From positions 62,001-126,000 of IMG/VR virus record IMGVR_UViG_3300025887_000010: a stretch of 64,000 nucleotides of DNA. One strand, written 5' to 3'. Position numbers and translations under genes: made by a program. Position 1 is the first letter of the stretch, and every line of letters starts with the position of its first letter. Origin of the DNA: a virus. Positions 1 to 6,470 of this stretch are shown here, piece after piece. The notes below the pieces were generated by a model. The model was not told where the DNA came from. It saw only the letters and a program-made list of their open reading frames with translations, and searched no databases.

Positions 1-208
1 CAAGCAGTTGAAGAGATTGGATTGCGTCACGCACGGTGTTAGTCGTGAACTCGAGGTTCTTCTTGACGATTTTCGTTTCTTCGTCATCGTCCTGAGAAAT
101 CACAATCGTCACTGCTGGCAGCTTCTCGACATCAACAGTCGCGGATGGAGTACCACTCTTCAGTAGTTCCATCAACTCGTTCCTTTGATCTGATTTCTCG
201 TTCGACAT
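1..208 (-). CDS. hypothetical protein, C-terminus beyond window
   Basis: The frame opens with ATG at 208-206, one base after the TAG stop of the preceding leftward gene, and stays open to the window edge. The visible 69 residues start MSNEKSDQRNELMELL and contain an acidic DDDEE stretch. The tight coupling to its neighbour and the same codon preferences (GAC, TTC, CTC) support a real gene. No family was recognised, and the C-terminus is missing. Confidence 0.65.
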   Translation of the reverse strand, partial: MSNEKSDQRNELMELLKSGTPSATVDVEKLPAVTIVISQDDDEETKIVKKNLEFTTNTVRDAIQSLQLL

Positions 209-209
209 T

Positions 210-464
210 CTACACGGCCTTGTGTTTCATTAGGACAGTCATAAAGTCCTCTCCAAAAAGGTGGCCCATGATCTCTTCGATCAACATCTCACGATCACGT
301 TTTTGCGAATCGACGGCTTCGTTGTCGACGCCGATTTTGCGAGCATACCCAGCGAGAGCCTTAGTGTCCCAATCTTTGATCCTGTTGTACTCTGTGACCT
401 CTTTAGACTCATAAGCTTCCATTACTTCGGCAATGGCTTCGTTCAAAAGTTTCAGTGTGTTCAT
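210..464 (-). CDS. hypothetical small helical protein
   Basis: 84 residues, mostly charged and predicted helical (starts MNTLKLLNEAIAEVMEAYE). It lies 10 bases after the gene at 475-780 and one base before the next gene, so it is a mid-operon member downstream of uvsW. Its opening resembles that of the short leftward protein at 4341-4484 (NEAIxxV), which may reflect distant paralogy. No function can be assigned. Confidence 0.7.
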   Translation of the reverse strand: MNTLKLLNEAIAEVMEAYESKEVTEYNRIKDWDTKALAGYARKIGVDNEAVDSQKRDREMLIEEIMGHLFGEDFMTVLMKHKAV

Positions 465-474
465 GTTCTATTTC

Positions 475-780
475 CTAATTTGGCTTTCCATTATATGTTA
501 CTAAGTTCGTGGATGCCTTGTCCATCCAGTTCGAGAGTTCGACTTCAGTTGGGAAGTTGAAGCAGCCAGCACCTTCATTCATGATTGCGAATATGGCCTG
601 TTTGTGCTTCTGTCCTGTCTGGATGTGGACAACATTCGAGAACTTGACGCTATTGTAGAGCTTCGCTTCAAATCGACCAAGGAACTCCTCAGGACTGTCA
701 GGATCACCCATAACGATCTTAATGATCTCACCGAATTTGAAGTCGCCAATCGACAGGAATTTGTGTTCTTGTTCAGACAT
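475..780 (-). CDS. hypothetical protein downstream of uvsW
   Basis: 101 residues from the ATG at 780-778 (starts MSEQEHKFLSIGDFKFG). The open frame extends further upstream inside uvsW, but this ATG overlaps the uvsW stop in an ATGTCTGA arrangement, typical of translational coupling in this phage. No recognised domain. Translation is probably linked to that of the helicase, so a role in the same recombination process is possible but unproven. Confidence 0.7.
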   Translation of the reverse strand: MSEQEHKFLSIGDFKFGEIIKIVMGDPDSPEEFLGRFEAKLYNSVKFSNVVHIQTGQKHKQAIFAIMNEGAGCFNFPTEVELSNWMDKASTNLVTYNGKPN

Positions 781-2257
781 CGTAATACTCCTCCTCAATG
801 TCGAACTCCTGCTCGATGTAGCGGAGCATTCGTTCTTCTGCATGGTTAGCACAATATGACTGGTTATTCGGTCCAAGTTCAAGATCATCGAAAATGTCGT
901 AGATGTCTACAGAGTCCTTATCTTCAGAGACTCTCAGATATCGACCGACTGTTTGGATGACAGTAATCTTCGATTTGACAGGTGATGCCAGAACTCCAAC
1001 GTTGAGATTGTCGATGCTCACACCTGTTGAGAGTGTCGCATATGTCGCAAAGAGCTTGACACCTTTGCCTTCGTTTGCTCGTTTCTTTGCAAACTCGCGA
1101 TCTGCACCCTTGATCCCGCCATGAATGACGTAGACCTCTTCGTCAGGGTACAGCTTACGATAGAGATCGACAAGTCGTTTACCATGCTTCTTGAAGCGGA
1201 AGAGAATGAGAACGTTCTCATCCTTGTCGCGATTCTGAATGATGTCAAAAATTGCTCTATCTCGTGCCTTGATGGCAAGAAGAAACTTGATCTCATCCAT
1301 ATACTCAAGACGATTCTCGAAAAGATCAGGACGATCAGCGCGAATACGATCATAACCAAATCGAGAAGAGATGACCTTAAGCTTCGCACTTCTTCCTCGA
1401 TCGATCAGCTCCTTTGTAGTAGTCGTCTTGATGATTGGACCGAAGAGTCCACGAAGAACGAGTTCAGCTGTCTTTGAATCACGGAGTGATCCTGAAAGAC
1501 CATTTCGATGATGAGCATTCTGACACTTCTCCATGATTCCACGAATGGACGCAGATTCGGCAAGGTGGACTTCGTCAACGACGACAGAATCGAAGCACTG
1601 AAACCATTCAGGCTCCAGCTTGAAGATCGATTGCCATGTCGTGATGGTAATCTTCGCAGAGTTGTCCTTAGAACCGCGCAGTTTGTGAATGTCTTCTTCA
1701 TCAATGCCGAATTCAATCAGGTCTTCGTACGTCTGATTGAGAAGCATAATTGAAGGAACGACCACAAGGATGTTGTTGTCGAATATGCGAGCATGAAGAC
1801 AATATGCGACGTAGAGATAGATGATGAACGTCTTGCCAGAATTGGTAGGCGATTCGATCAAGCGTCTCTTTCCGCAGATCATCTGGATGGCAGCTTCTAT
1901 CTGATATTCGTCAGGTTCGAAGGGGAAAGTTTGTTTCTCGAACCATTCCATGAAGTCAGAGCGAAGGTTTTCTGGTCCATTGAAATTGTGGATGTATACT
2001 TCTCCAAAATCCTCCGATTTGAGTTTGTCGTAGATGTCCTTAACGAGACCAGTGTAGATTTTCTTCGAACGACGATCGAACATTCGAATTTTTCCATCCC
2101 ACTTGCCTTTCTTGTATCTCGGCTGGAATTGTGCTCCAGGCACATTGAATGTGAACTCATCGGAGAGAGCCATCTCAACCGCATGGTTGTTCGTGACCAC
2201 TTCTATGTGGACGGGATTCGAACAGTCGAGGATTGTCTGGAATTCGGAGCTTTTCAT
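773..2257 (-). CDS. uvsW: UvsW-type ATP-dependent helicase
   Basis: Superfamily 2 helicase of the T4 UvsW type, which unwinds branched DNA and R-loops and moves T4 from origin-dependent to recombination-dependent replication. The N-terminal region holds the characteristic QPRYKKGKWDGKIRMFD segment (T4 has NPRFRYGNWDGRIRLLD). The Walker A loop is PTNSGKT, Walker B is DEVH, motif III is SGSLRD, and the C-terminal RecA-like domain ends with the QTVGRYLR arginine-finger region. About 494 residues against about 500 in T4. The start is uncertain: the ATG at 2257 is chosen, but a GTG at 2275 is in frame, and neither has a clear ribosome-binding site. It leads a leftward operon with three small genes. 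Confidence 0.93.
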   Translation of the reverse strand: MKSSEFQTILDCSNPVHIEVVTNNHAVEMALSDEFTFNVPGAQFQPRYKKGKWDGKIRMFDRRSKKIYTGLVKDIYDKLKSEDFGEVYIHNFNGPENLRSDFMEWFEKQTFPFEPDEYQIEAAIQMICGKRRLIESPTNSGKTFIIYLYVAYCLHARIFDNNILVVVPSIMLLNQTYEDLIEFGIDEEDIHKLRGSKDNSAKITITTWQSIFKLEPEWFQCFDSVVVDEVHLAESASIRGIMEKCQNAHHRNGLSGSLRDSKTAELVLRGLFGPIIKTTTTKELIDRGRSAKLKVISSRFGYDRIRADRPDLFENRLEYMDEIKFLLAIKARDRAIFDIIQNRDKDENVLILFRFKKHGKRLVDLYRKLYPDEEVYVIHGGIKGADREFAKKRANEGKGVKLFATYATLSTGVSIDNLNVGVLASPVKSKITVIQTVGRYLRVSEDKDSVDIYDIFDDLELGPNNQSYCANHAEERMLRYIEQEFDIEEEYYDV

Positions 2258-2293
2258 ATATATTTTACCACTCACGCCGAGTTAAAATCTACG

Positions 2294-2566
2294 ATGAAGA
2301 TTGCACTCAAAAATGCTCTACCATACTTGATATGTCCGCCATTTATAGTGAACGACGAATTCGCAGAGTATTGCAAAATTCTCGAGAGTGATGGAGAGAT
2401 CGAGCATCAGATCATTCCGAGATGGTGCTTTCACGAGAGATTCGACGACGTGTCATTCGAACAGTGGAACATTGTTCTTATCTCAGCAGAAAAGGAGCAA
2501 ATAGCGAGATTGCTCCTTTCCAGATGTCTGATAGCCACTCATGCGTGGCGATTCAAGATCACATGA
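2294..2566 (+). CDS. hypothetical protein, divergent from uvsW
   Basis: 90 residues (starts MKIALKNALPYLICPPF), with natural-looking composition and a plausible amphipathic segment near the C-terminus. The same frame is open back to 1793, but that part is antisense to uvsW and is a shadow. There is no clear ribosome-binding site and five ATA codons are unusual here. It would be the only rightward gene in this leftward block. The strong inverted repeat at 2490-2520 lies inside it, so the ORF could be fortuitous. Confidence 0.45.
   Translation: MKIALKNALPYLICPPFIVNDEFAEYCKILESDGEIEHQIIPRWCFHERFDDVSFEQWNIVLISAEKEQIARLLLSRCLIATHAWRFKIT
2490..2520 (-). terminator. intrinsic terminator-like hairpin (leftward)
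   Basis: Ten-base perfect arms AAAGGAGCAA (2491-2500) and TTGCTCCTTT (2510-2519) around a 9-base loop. Read leftward, the stem ends in a short T-rich run. It lies just past the broken leftward gene at 2575-2731 and before uvsW, so it would separate the 3-6 kb operon from uvsW. Confidence 0.5.
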
Positions 2567-2574
2567 CGATTAAT

Positions 2575-2731
2575 TCACTGATCAATTGAGACGGTATTCG
2601 TCGTATCCCAGTAGACGCGGAACACATATTGATCGATGTCGAACCAGAATTGGCGTCGGTCGCCCAATCCTCGATCAGCAAATCATCTGATGCGCCAAGA
2701 CTTCGTCGAAGGTATTGTTTAGAATCTTCAC
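2575..2731 (-). pseudogene. frameshifted small gene remnant
   Basis: Reading starts at GTG 2731-2729, overlapping the upstream TGA as GTGA, the coupling style used elsewhere in this phage. It encodes VKILNNTFDEVLAHQMI and then hits a stop. The next frame continues smoothly as ADRGLGDRRQFWF, DIDQYVFRVYWDTTNTV and a stop at 2577-2575. The span is one base longer than a multiple of three, as expected from a single-base insertion near 2685. A decayed gene of about 51 residues, or a sequencing error. Confidence 0.45.
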
Positions 2732-2805
2732 GAAGTCTTGATCTTATTCGTGTATTTCTGAAGAACGGCCGTGACCTTCTTCAGGTCGGCTTTCGAAATC
2801 GTCGA

Positions 2806-3045
2806 CTATGAGAACGTAGACATAACGGACACGATTGCCTCGAAAACGCTCTCCTTCTTTGACTCGTCAAACTTGAGGTGGGAGTACGCAGCAAATGAAG
2901 ATGCTGGTGCTGATCCCCACTGAATACTGACACCAAAGGGATTCACTTTCAGGACCTTTCCTTTGGCTCCATCTTTCTGGAATTCCCCTCCGTCCGAGAC
3001 CAGAATGTCCCCGACCTTTACGCTGTCTTTGCTAGGTTTCTTCAT
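2806..3045 (-). CDS. hypothetical protein, possibly truncated by amber
   Basis: 79 residues (starts MKKPSKDSVKVGDILVSDGG), probably a small beta-rich SH3-like fold with a VGDIL motif. A good ribosome-binding site (AGGAAGATGAG) precedes the ATG. The frame ends at TAG 2808-2806, but the same frame then continues with coding-like sequence (STISKADLKKVTAVLQKY) to a TGA at 2730-2728, which overlaps the GTG of the next remnant. The ancestral protein was therefore probably about 105 residues and has been shortened by a nonsense change. Confidence 0.7.
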   Translation of the reverse strand: MKKPSKDSVKVGDILVSDGGEFQKDGAKGKVLKVNPFGVSIQWGSAPASSFAAYSHLKFDESKKESVFEAIVSVMSTFS

Positions 3046-3048
3046 TTC

Positions 3049-3444
3049 TCATCTTCCTATAATTTCCTCGACAGCGATTTTCGCCTTTCGTGCTCTTCTT
3101 ATCATATCTGCAGTTCCCGGACCACCCGGAAACGCAATCACCAAATCTGGCTTTTCTTCATCCAACATTTGTTGGTTTCGTATAGAACCAGCACGATTTC
3201 CGTACTTGCCCCAATCAGCAGGGTAAGGACGAACGGTTACCCAATTGGTTACTGCCCATTCATCCGCAGCTCTATCAACACATTTAGCATCGCCATGGAT
3301 GATGACGAGATCAGGTCGTGGAAGCCATGAAGGGTTCGAAATATCTCCAAACGACTTTCCACCTAACTGATCGAGTGTGGAATAGACCAAATCGTGATCT
3401 ACGTGAGTGTGCGAACCAGTAATGAGAACTCGAAATTCCTTCAT
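3049..3444 (-). CDS. SLOG-superfamily YspA-like protein (DUF2493)
   Basis: 131 residues. It matches the SLOG/Rossmann-like family that includes YspA and DprA-related nucleotide-binding domains. The visible signature runs in order: VLITGSHTHVDHD at the N-terminus, VIIHGDAKCVDRAADEWA, RPYPADWGKYGNRAGSIRN, and VIAFPGGPGTADMIRRA. SLOG domains bind nucleotide-derived ligands and occur in mobile elements and defence or counter-defence loci; the ligand here is unknown. The start overlaps the end of the upstream gene by four bases (ATGA), and it ends three bases before the next gene. Confidence 0.85.
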   Translation of the reverse strand: MKEFRVLITGSHTHVDHDLVYSTLDQLGGKSFGDISNPSWLPRPDLVIIHGDAKCVDRAADEWAVTNWVTVRPYPADWGKYGNRAGSIRNQQMLDEEKPDLVIAFPGGPGTADMIRRARKAKIAVEEIIGR

Positions 3445-3668
3445 GATGTTTCAACAACCTCGAAGTCACCAAACTCACCACCGAGTAGTGAGCCAGGAAG
3501 GTGGACAACTACTTTAATCTCTTCACCATTCATGTCGACATTTACCAACCAAATAAATCGGATTGACGGATCTGGGTTGGCACTGAGGAACTCATGGCTA
3601 ATCATGTTGTCCTTAAGGAACGATGCTGCTCCTTGGGATGTGTCAGGATATGTTGCTGCAGTTATCAT
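3441..3668 (-). CDS. hypothetical protein, first gene of its operon
   Basis: 75 residues (starts MITAATYPDTSQGAAS), with the segment IRFIWLVNVDMNGEEIKV suggesting a small beta-sheet protein. It is the first gene behind the phage promoter at 3693-3722 and has an AAAGGAAATC ribosome-binding site. It overlaps the SLOG gene by four bases. No family recognised. Confidence 0.75.
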   Translation of the reverse strand: MITAATYPDTSQGAASFLKDNMISHEFLSANPDPSIRFIWLVNVDMNGEEIKVVVHLPGSLLGGEFGDFEVVETS

Positions 3669-3692
3669 GATGATTTCCTTTGTTATAGATCA

Positions 3693-3722
3693 AATATAAC
3701 AAATTCTATGCTAAATGTACAA
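3693..3722 (-). promoter_or_regulatory. phage early/middle-type promoter
   Basis: Leftward TTGTAC, 13 bases, then TTTGTTATATT, matching the window-wide pattern GTGTAC-N13-TGTGATATNNT. It is followed by a CTATAACAAAGGA leader and the gene at 3668. Confidence 0.7.
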
Positions 3723-3724
3723 TA

Positions 3725-4099
3725 CTATTTTGGGTCCCAAAGACGTGTGTCGATTACACGAGTCAGCACGCCGAATGAGTTGTAGTTCTGCTCGTATCCA
3801 AATGCGAGTTCTTCATCGTTTCGTGCGAGCAACACACAAACGGGAATCTTCCCAGTCTCTTGCGCGTAGATCAGCGCCTGTCCGATGCACTCGTAGTGTT
3901 TGGGTCGATACGCCCAGTCGAACTCCATGACGACGAATTCTGTTGCACAGTCGGGAAACAGTCGGGGTCCTGACAGATACGGTTCAGTCCCATGGTAGAG
4001 TTCGGCACAAATCAGGGTCGAATAGTAGGTCTCGCGTTCAGCGGCGTAGACTGGGTGACACGTCGACAGGAAGGTCAACATGACGAGTAGCTTCTTCAT
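3725..4099 (-). CDS. secreted protein, possible nuclease-like fold
   Basis: 124 residues. An N-terminal signal peptide is clear (MKKLLVMLTFLSTCHPVYA then AERE), so the product is exported to the periplasm. The mature part contains DCATEFVVMEFDWAYRP and YECIGQALIYAQETGKIPV. From memory, this resembles a family of small proteins with a conserved D, an E-V/M-EFDxA strand and an IGQ(A/S)LYYA helix, suggestive of a PD-(D/E)XK nuclease-like core; this is inference. It starts four bases inside the upstream gene and ends just before a promoter. Confidence 0.75.
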   Translation of the reverse strand: MKKLLVMLTFLSTCHPVYAAERETYYSTLICAELYHGTEPYLSGPRLFPDCATEFVVMEFDWAYRPKHYECIGQALIYAQETGKIPVCVLLARNDEELAFGYEQNYNSFGVLTRVIDTRLWDPK

Positions 4100-4344
4100 T
4101 TCACAGCTCCAACTGCTTGCGCAACTACGTTTAACACCTGTGTGTTGTTTATCAACTTTCGATACTGAGAAGGCAAACGTCCCAATTGGTCGTTAAGCTC
4201 GTCAGCAACTATGTCAACCAAAGTTTCTATCTCATTACGTGTCAGACCACCACCATCAGAAAGTCTGGTCTTCATAGAACGATTGACGTCCATCATGTGG
4301 TCGACAGCATCGACAAAGGCTCGAAAAAGTTCACGATTATTCAT
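4096..4344 (-). CDS. hypothetical helical protein
   Basis: 82 residues (starts MNNRELFRAFVDAVDHMMD), predicted all-helical with a glycine-rich GGGLTRNEIETLV turn. Both ends overlap neighbours by four bases, so it is an integral part of the leftward operon. No recognisable domain. Confidence 0.75.
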   Translation of the reverse strand: MNNRELFRAFVDAVDHMMDVNRSMKTRLSDGGGLTRNEIETLVDIVADELNDQLGRLPSQYRKLINNTQVLNVVAQAVGAVK

Positions 4345-4484
4345 GAAGGAAAGAGCTGACTCTGATTCACTCCGGCAGATTTTCCATTCATGTCAGCAAG
4401 GTCCTTTATGTCCTTGTAGTTCTCCATCTTCGGGTTCAGGACCGCTTGGATGGCTTCGTTCAGTATCTTTGCGTAATTTGTCAT
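4341..4484 (-). CDS. hypothetical small protein
   Basis: 47 residues from the ATG at 4484-4482, preceded by a strong AGGAGATATGAA ribosome-binding site. The longer frame up to 4523 lies inside the upstream gene and lacks one. The start (MTNYAKILNEAIQAVLN) resembles that of the protein at 210-464 (MNTLKLLNEAIAEVME), suggesting a small paralogous family. Four-base overlaps on both sides. Confidence 0.7.
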   Translation of the reverse strand: MTNYAKILNEAIQAVLNPKMENYKDIKDLADMNGKSAGVNQSQLFPS

Positions 4485-5053
4485 TTCATATCTCCTGGGT
4501 TGATGACATCGAAAACATAGCACTTCTTTCGAAAGAAGCCCCTTTCGAGCGCTTTATTCATTCTGTGATGTCCGTCGAGTATGATGAGTTCTCCATTCCA
4601 GCGAACGAGAACAGGTCGTTTTTCGAGCTCGACCATGAAGCGGGAGCTCTTGAGCAGTGTGTCACCACCACCCATCTTAGAGAGCCAAGTTTGGCTCCCT
4701 TTCACATTTTTGAGATTGACGTATCTGACGTAGTCCCTTTCGAGTGTTTGAACAAATGACTCTCGATCTGCAGCAGCTTCTTCGATTTCGCTCATGCACT
4801 TTGAGACACAAGCGAATCCGTAAGAAATCAGGCCGTTGTCCTGATTGATGTGAGAGACAGGGAACTTCTGCTCCATATCTTCGAGCTTCTCTTCGATTTC
4901 ATCGTCATCATCGTCTTTCGAACGTTTCTTCTTCCTAAACAGAGGCTTGGTTTTGCCTGCTACTCCATCAGCTGAGTTCGTTGGTGCGGAAGCTCCTTCG
5001 CCCCCTTCCAAAACCATCTTGATGAGGTGGCTGAGAAGGCTTTCTTGTGTCAT
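4481..5053 (-). CDS. ParB/Srx-like domain protein
   Basis: 190 residues. The N-terminal third is low-complexity and charged (KKKRSKDDDDDEIEEK). The C-terminal part holds a ParB/sulfiredoxin-like signature: RPVLVRWNGELIILDGHHRMNKA, residues about 148-170, with the DGHHR loop that binds a nucleotide phosphate in this superfamily. Such domains bind or hydrolyse CTP/ATP or cut DNA; the substrate cannot be told here. It overlaps the next gene by four bases. Confidence 0.75.
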   Translation of the reverse strand: MTQESLLSHLIKMVLEGGEGASAPTNSADGVAGKTKPLFRKKKRSKDDDDDEIEEKLEDMEQKFPVSHINQDNGLISYGFACVSKCMSEIEEAAADRESFVQTLERDYVRYVNLKNVKGSQTWLSKMGGGDTLLKSSRFMVELEKRPVLVRWNGELIILDGHHRMNKALERGFFRKKCYVFDVINPGDMK

Positions 5054-5082
5054 TCAGTTCGTCCAATCCGTTATTCGAAGAG

Positions 5083-5577
5083 TCAGACGACGGTCAAATT
5101 CCGATAGCGGATGTTGAGGTCGATCAGATTATCTTCGGTGCATACAAGTCTACTGCCTACAGGCAATTGCAAATCTTCATGATATTTTACCACTTCGAGA
5201 CTTTGCCCAATTTTGATGATCGGGCATTTCGCAGTCTGATTGATCACACCATAGAGAAGAATGCTTCGAACTTCGATGCATGACGCAAAATCGAAAAGAT
5301 TCGGTGAATCCAAGGAAGCGTCATCCGCATTGACATACTGGTCAATGATACACGCGGTCTTCATCAGCTCGAGACGTTCGAGATCAGCTTTCTCCTTTTC
5401 GTCATCTTCCATCCAACTTGATCGCTTCTGGATGCAGACGAAGCCTGTCGAATCAAGGTCCATTGTTTCCACGAGAGCTTCAATGGCATCATGAAGATTG
5501 GTGAAACCACCTTCGTGAATGCCGTCGACTGAGACGCAGAAAATGTTTCCGTCCATGTCAGATGTTTCCAATTTCAT
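5083..5577 (-). CDS. hypothetical protein
   Basis: 164 residues (starts MKLETSDMDGNIFCVSVDG). The N-terminal 50 residues look like a small alpha/beta domain (FTNLHDAIEALVETMDLDS). The ATG overlaps the stop of the upstream gene (TGATG). 29 bases separate it from the next gene, without an obvious terminator. No family recognised. Confidence 0.75.
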   Translation of the reverse strand: MKLETSDMDGNIFCVSVDGIHEGGFTNLHDAIEALVETMDLDSTGFVCIQKRSSWMEDDEKEKADLERLELMKTACIIDQYVNADDASLDSPNLFDFASCIEVRSILLYGVINQTAKCPIIKIGQSLEVVKYHEDLQLPVGSRLVCTEDNLIDLNIRYRNLTVV

Positions 5578-5885
5578 CAGAACAACCTCGGCTGATCTTC
5601 GAGAGCGTTGATGTGTTGTGTGGACGGCGTCGACTTGGTTGGTTTGAAGAGTCTGAGATTGAGACTCTTCATGCTGTTGCGCATTTTGCGATCATTGCGA
5701 AGATAGAGAAACTCAGCAAGTTTGTCTGGAGTCGTACGAATAATGAGATCGAACGACGAGTCGTACATTGGCGATCGTATGCTCCAAACATCACTGAGAA
5801 GCTTTGACATTCCCCCAGATTGGAGATCGTAACGAGTGATAGTGATCTCCACTTCCATTCCTTCGTCATTCGTTTTCGTACCCAT
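5577..5885 (-). CDS. hypothetical protein, first gene of leftward block
   Basis: 102 residues from the ATG at 5885-5883, preceded by AAAAGGATCACG. The open frame reaches 5951, but the upstream part is the promoter region, so the internal ATG is preferred. Positively charged C-terminal half (RKMRNSMKSLNLRLFKP). It is the first gene behind the promoter at 5920-5949 and leads the leftward operon. Function unknown. Confidence 0.7.
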   Translation of the reverse strand: MGTKTNDEGMEVEITITRYDLQSGGMSKLLSDVWSIRSPMYDSSFDLIIRTTPDKLAEFLYLRNDRKMRNSMKSLNLRLFKPTKSTPSTQHINALEDQPRLF

Positions 5886-5919
5886 GATCGTGATCCTTTT
5901 GTGTTTAGCTTGTAGGTTC

Positions 5920-5949
5920 AGAATATCACAATCACAACTCAATGTACAC
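5920..5949 (-). promoter_or_regulatory. phage early/middle-type promoter
   Basis: Leftward GTGTAC, 13 bases, TGTGATATTCT: an exact match to the phage consensus. It starts the leftward operon at 5885. Confidence 0.8.
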
Positions 5950-5964
5950 AACTGATTGTGTTGG

Positions 5965-5991
5965 CTTTCGCGTGCGAAAGCATCGCGATGC
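5965..5991. repeat. two abutting perfect palindromes
   Basis: CTTTCGC-GT-GCGAAAG at 5965-5980 is followed, sharing one base, by the 12-base palindrome GCATCGCGATGC at 5980-5991. Such paired palindromes commonly bind dimeric proteins or form cruciforms. They lie 16 bases upstream of the leftward promoter. Confidence 0.7.
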
Positions 5992-6130
5992 GCAAGCGCC
6001 TCACGAAGTCTTCAAGATTTTGGGTTTGATGCTGCTCTAGTGCGAATCGATTCAACACTCCCGCCCGCAGCTGCGCTGCTCCCACCTTCTCAATACAAAT
6101 CAAGTCAGACCTAGACTATACTTGAACTTG

Positions 6131-6150
6131 ATTGATTGATTGATTGATTG
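6131..6150. repeat. tetranucleotide ATTG repeat, five copies
   Basis: Five tandem ATTG units, preceded by TTGAACTTG and followed by GATTGGAT. Located in the divergent non-coding region. Repeat number could vary between isolates. Confidence 0.8.
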
Positions 6151-6333
6151 GATTGGATAAAGAAGATATAAAACACTCCAAAACTAATGTACATATACAA
6201 AATGCATTCTTACAAAAGAATTTATCGTGTGTGATCCACTTGTCCTGATCATCAGCATTTCAACCAAGCTCGCTGGGTCTCATCATCGTGTTTGATTATG
6301 ATACATATATTAGGATTGCACGTGTGTACCTGT

Positions 6334-6363
6334 GTGTACGGGTGTATACGGGTGTGATATTCT
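6334..6363 (+). promoter_or_regulatory. phage early/middle-type promoter (distal)
   Basis: GTGTAC, 13 bases, TGTGATATTCT. A further GTGTAC lies just upstream at about 6323. This is the first of two promoters in front of the topoisomerase operon. Confidence 0.75.
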
Positions 6364-6416
6364 ATAGTCATTTTATAGTCGTAACATACATGACAAGAAA
6401 AGTACACAAATGAGTT

Positions 6417-6446
6417 GTGTACATGTAACAAAGAATTTGATATAAA
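6417..6446 (+). promoter_or_regulatory. phage early/middle-type promoter (proximal)
   Basis: GTGTAC, 13 bases, TTTGATATAAA, 24 bases before the topoisomerase start, with a CATAAGCAAAGGA leader that supplies the ribosome-binding site. Confidence 0.75.
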
Positions 6447-6470
6447 AAACCATAAGCAAAGGATAACTAA

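Larger units (their letters stand above)
5953..6333. other. non-coding divergent region
   Basis: Together with the flanking promoters this is about 500 bases without a credible gene between the leftward block and the rightward topoisomerase operon. It contains two abutting perfect palindromes, an ATTG repeat and a C-rich patch around 6061-6090. A leftward 94-residue frame at 6252-6536 overlaps promoters and the topoisomerase start and is not coding. The position and palindromes would suit an origin or operator region, but nothing here proves it. Confidence 0.5.

Noticed and set aside
2261-2267. Leftward TAAAATA next to the uvsW start as a late promoter
   Set aside because: It is only three bases before the preferred ATG, leaving no room for a leader.
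1793-2293. Rightward 257-residue open frame covering the antisense of uvsW
   Set aside because: The first 500 bases are opposite a certain helicase gene and have no start signal; only the part from 2294 is kept as a tentative gene.
2728-2808. Reassignment of TAG as a sense codon to explain the extended frame
   Set aside because: Other genes here end in TAG at convincing positions (for example 17346, 22920, 36562, 43026), so TAG works as a stop in this phage.
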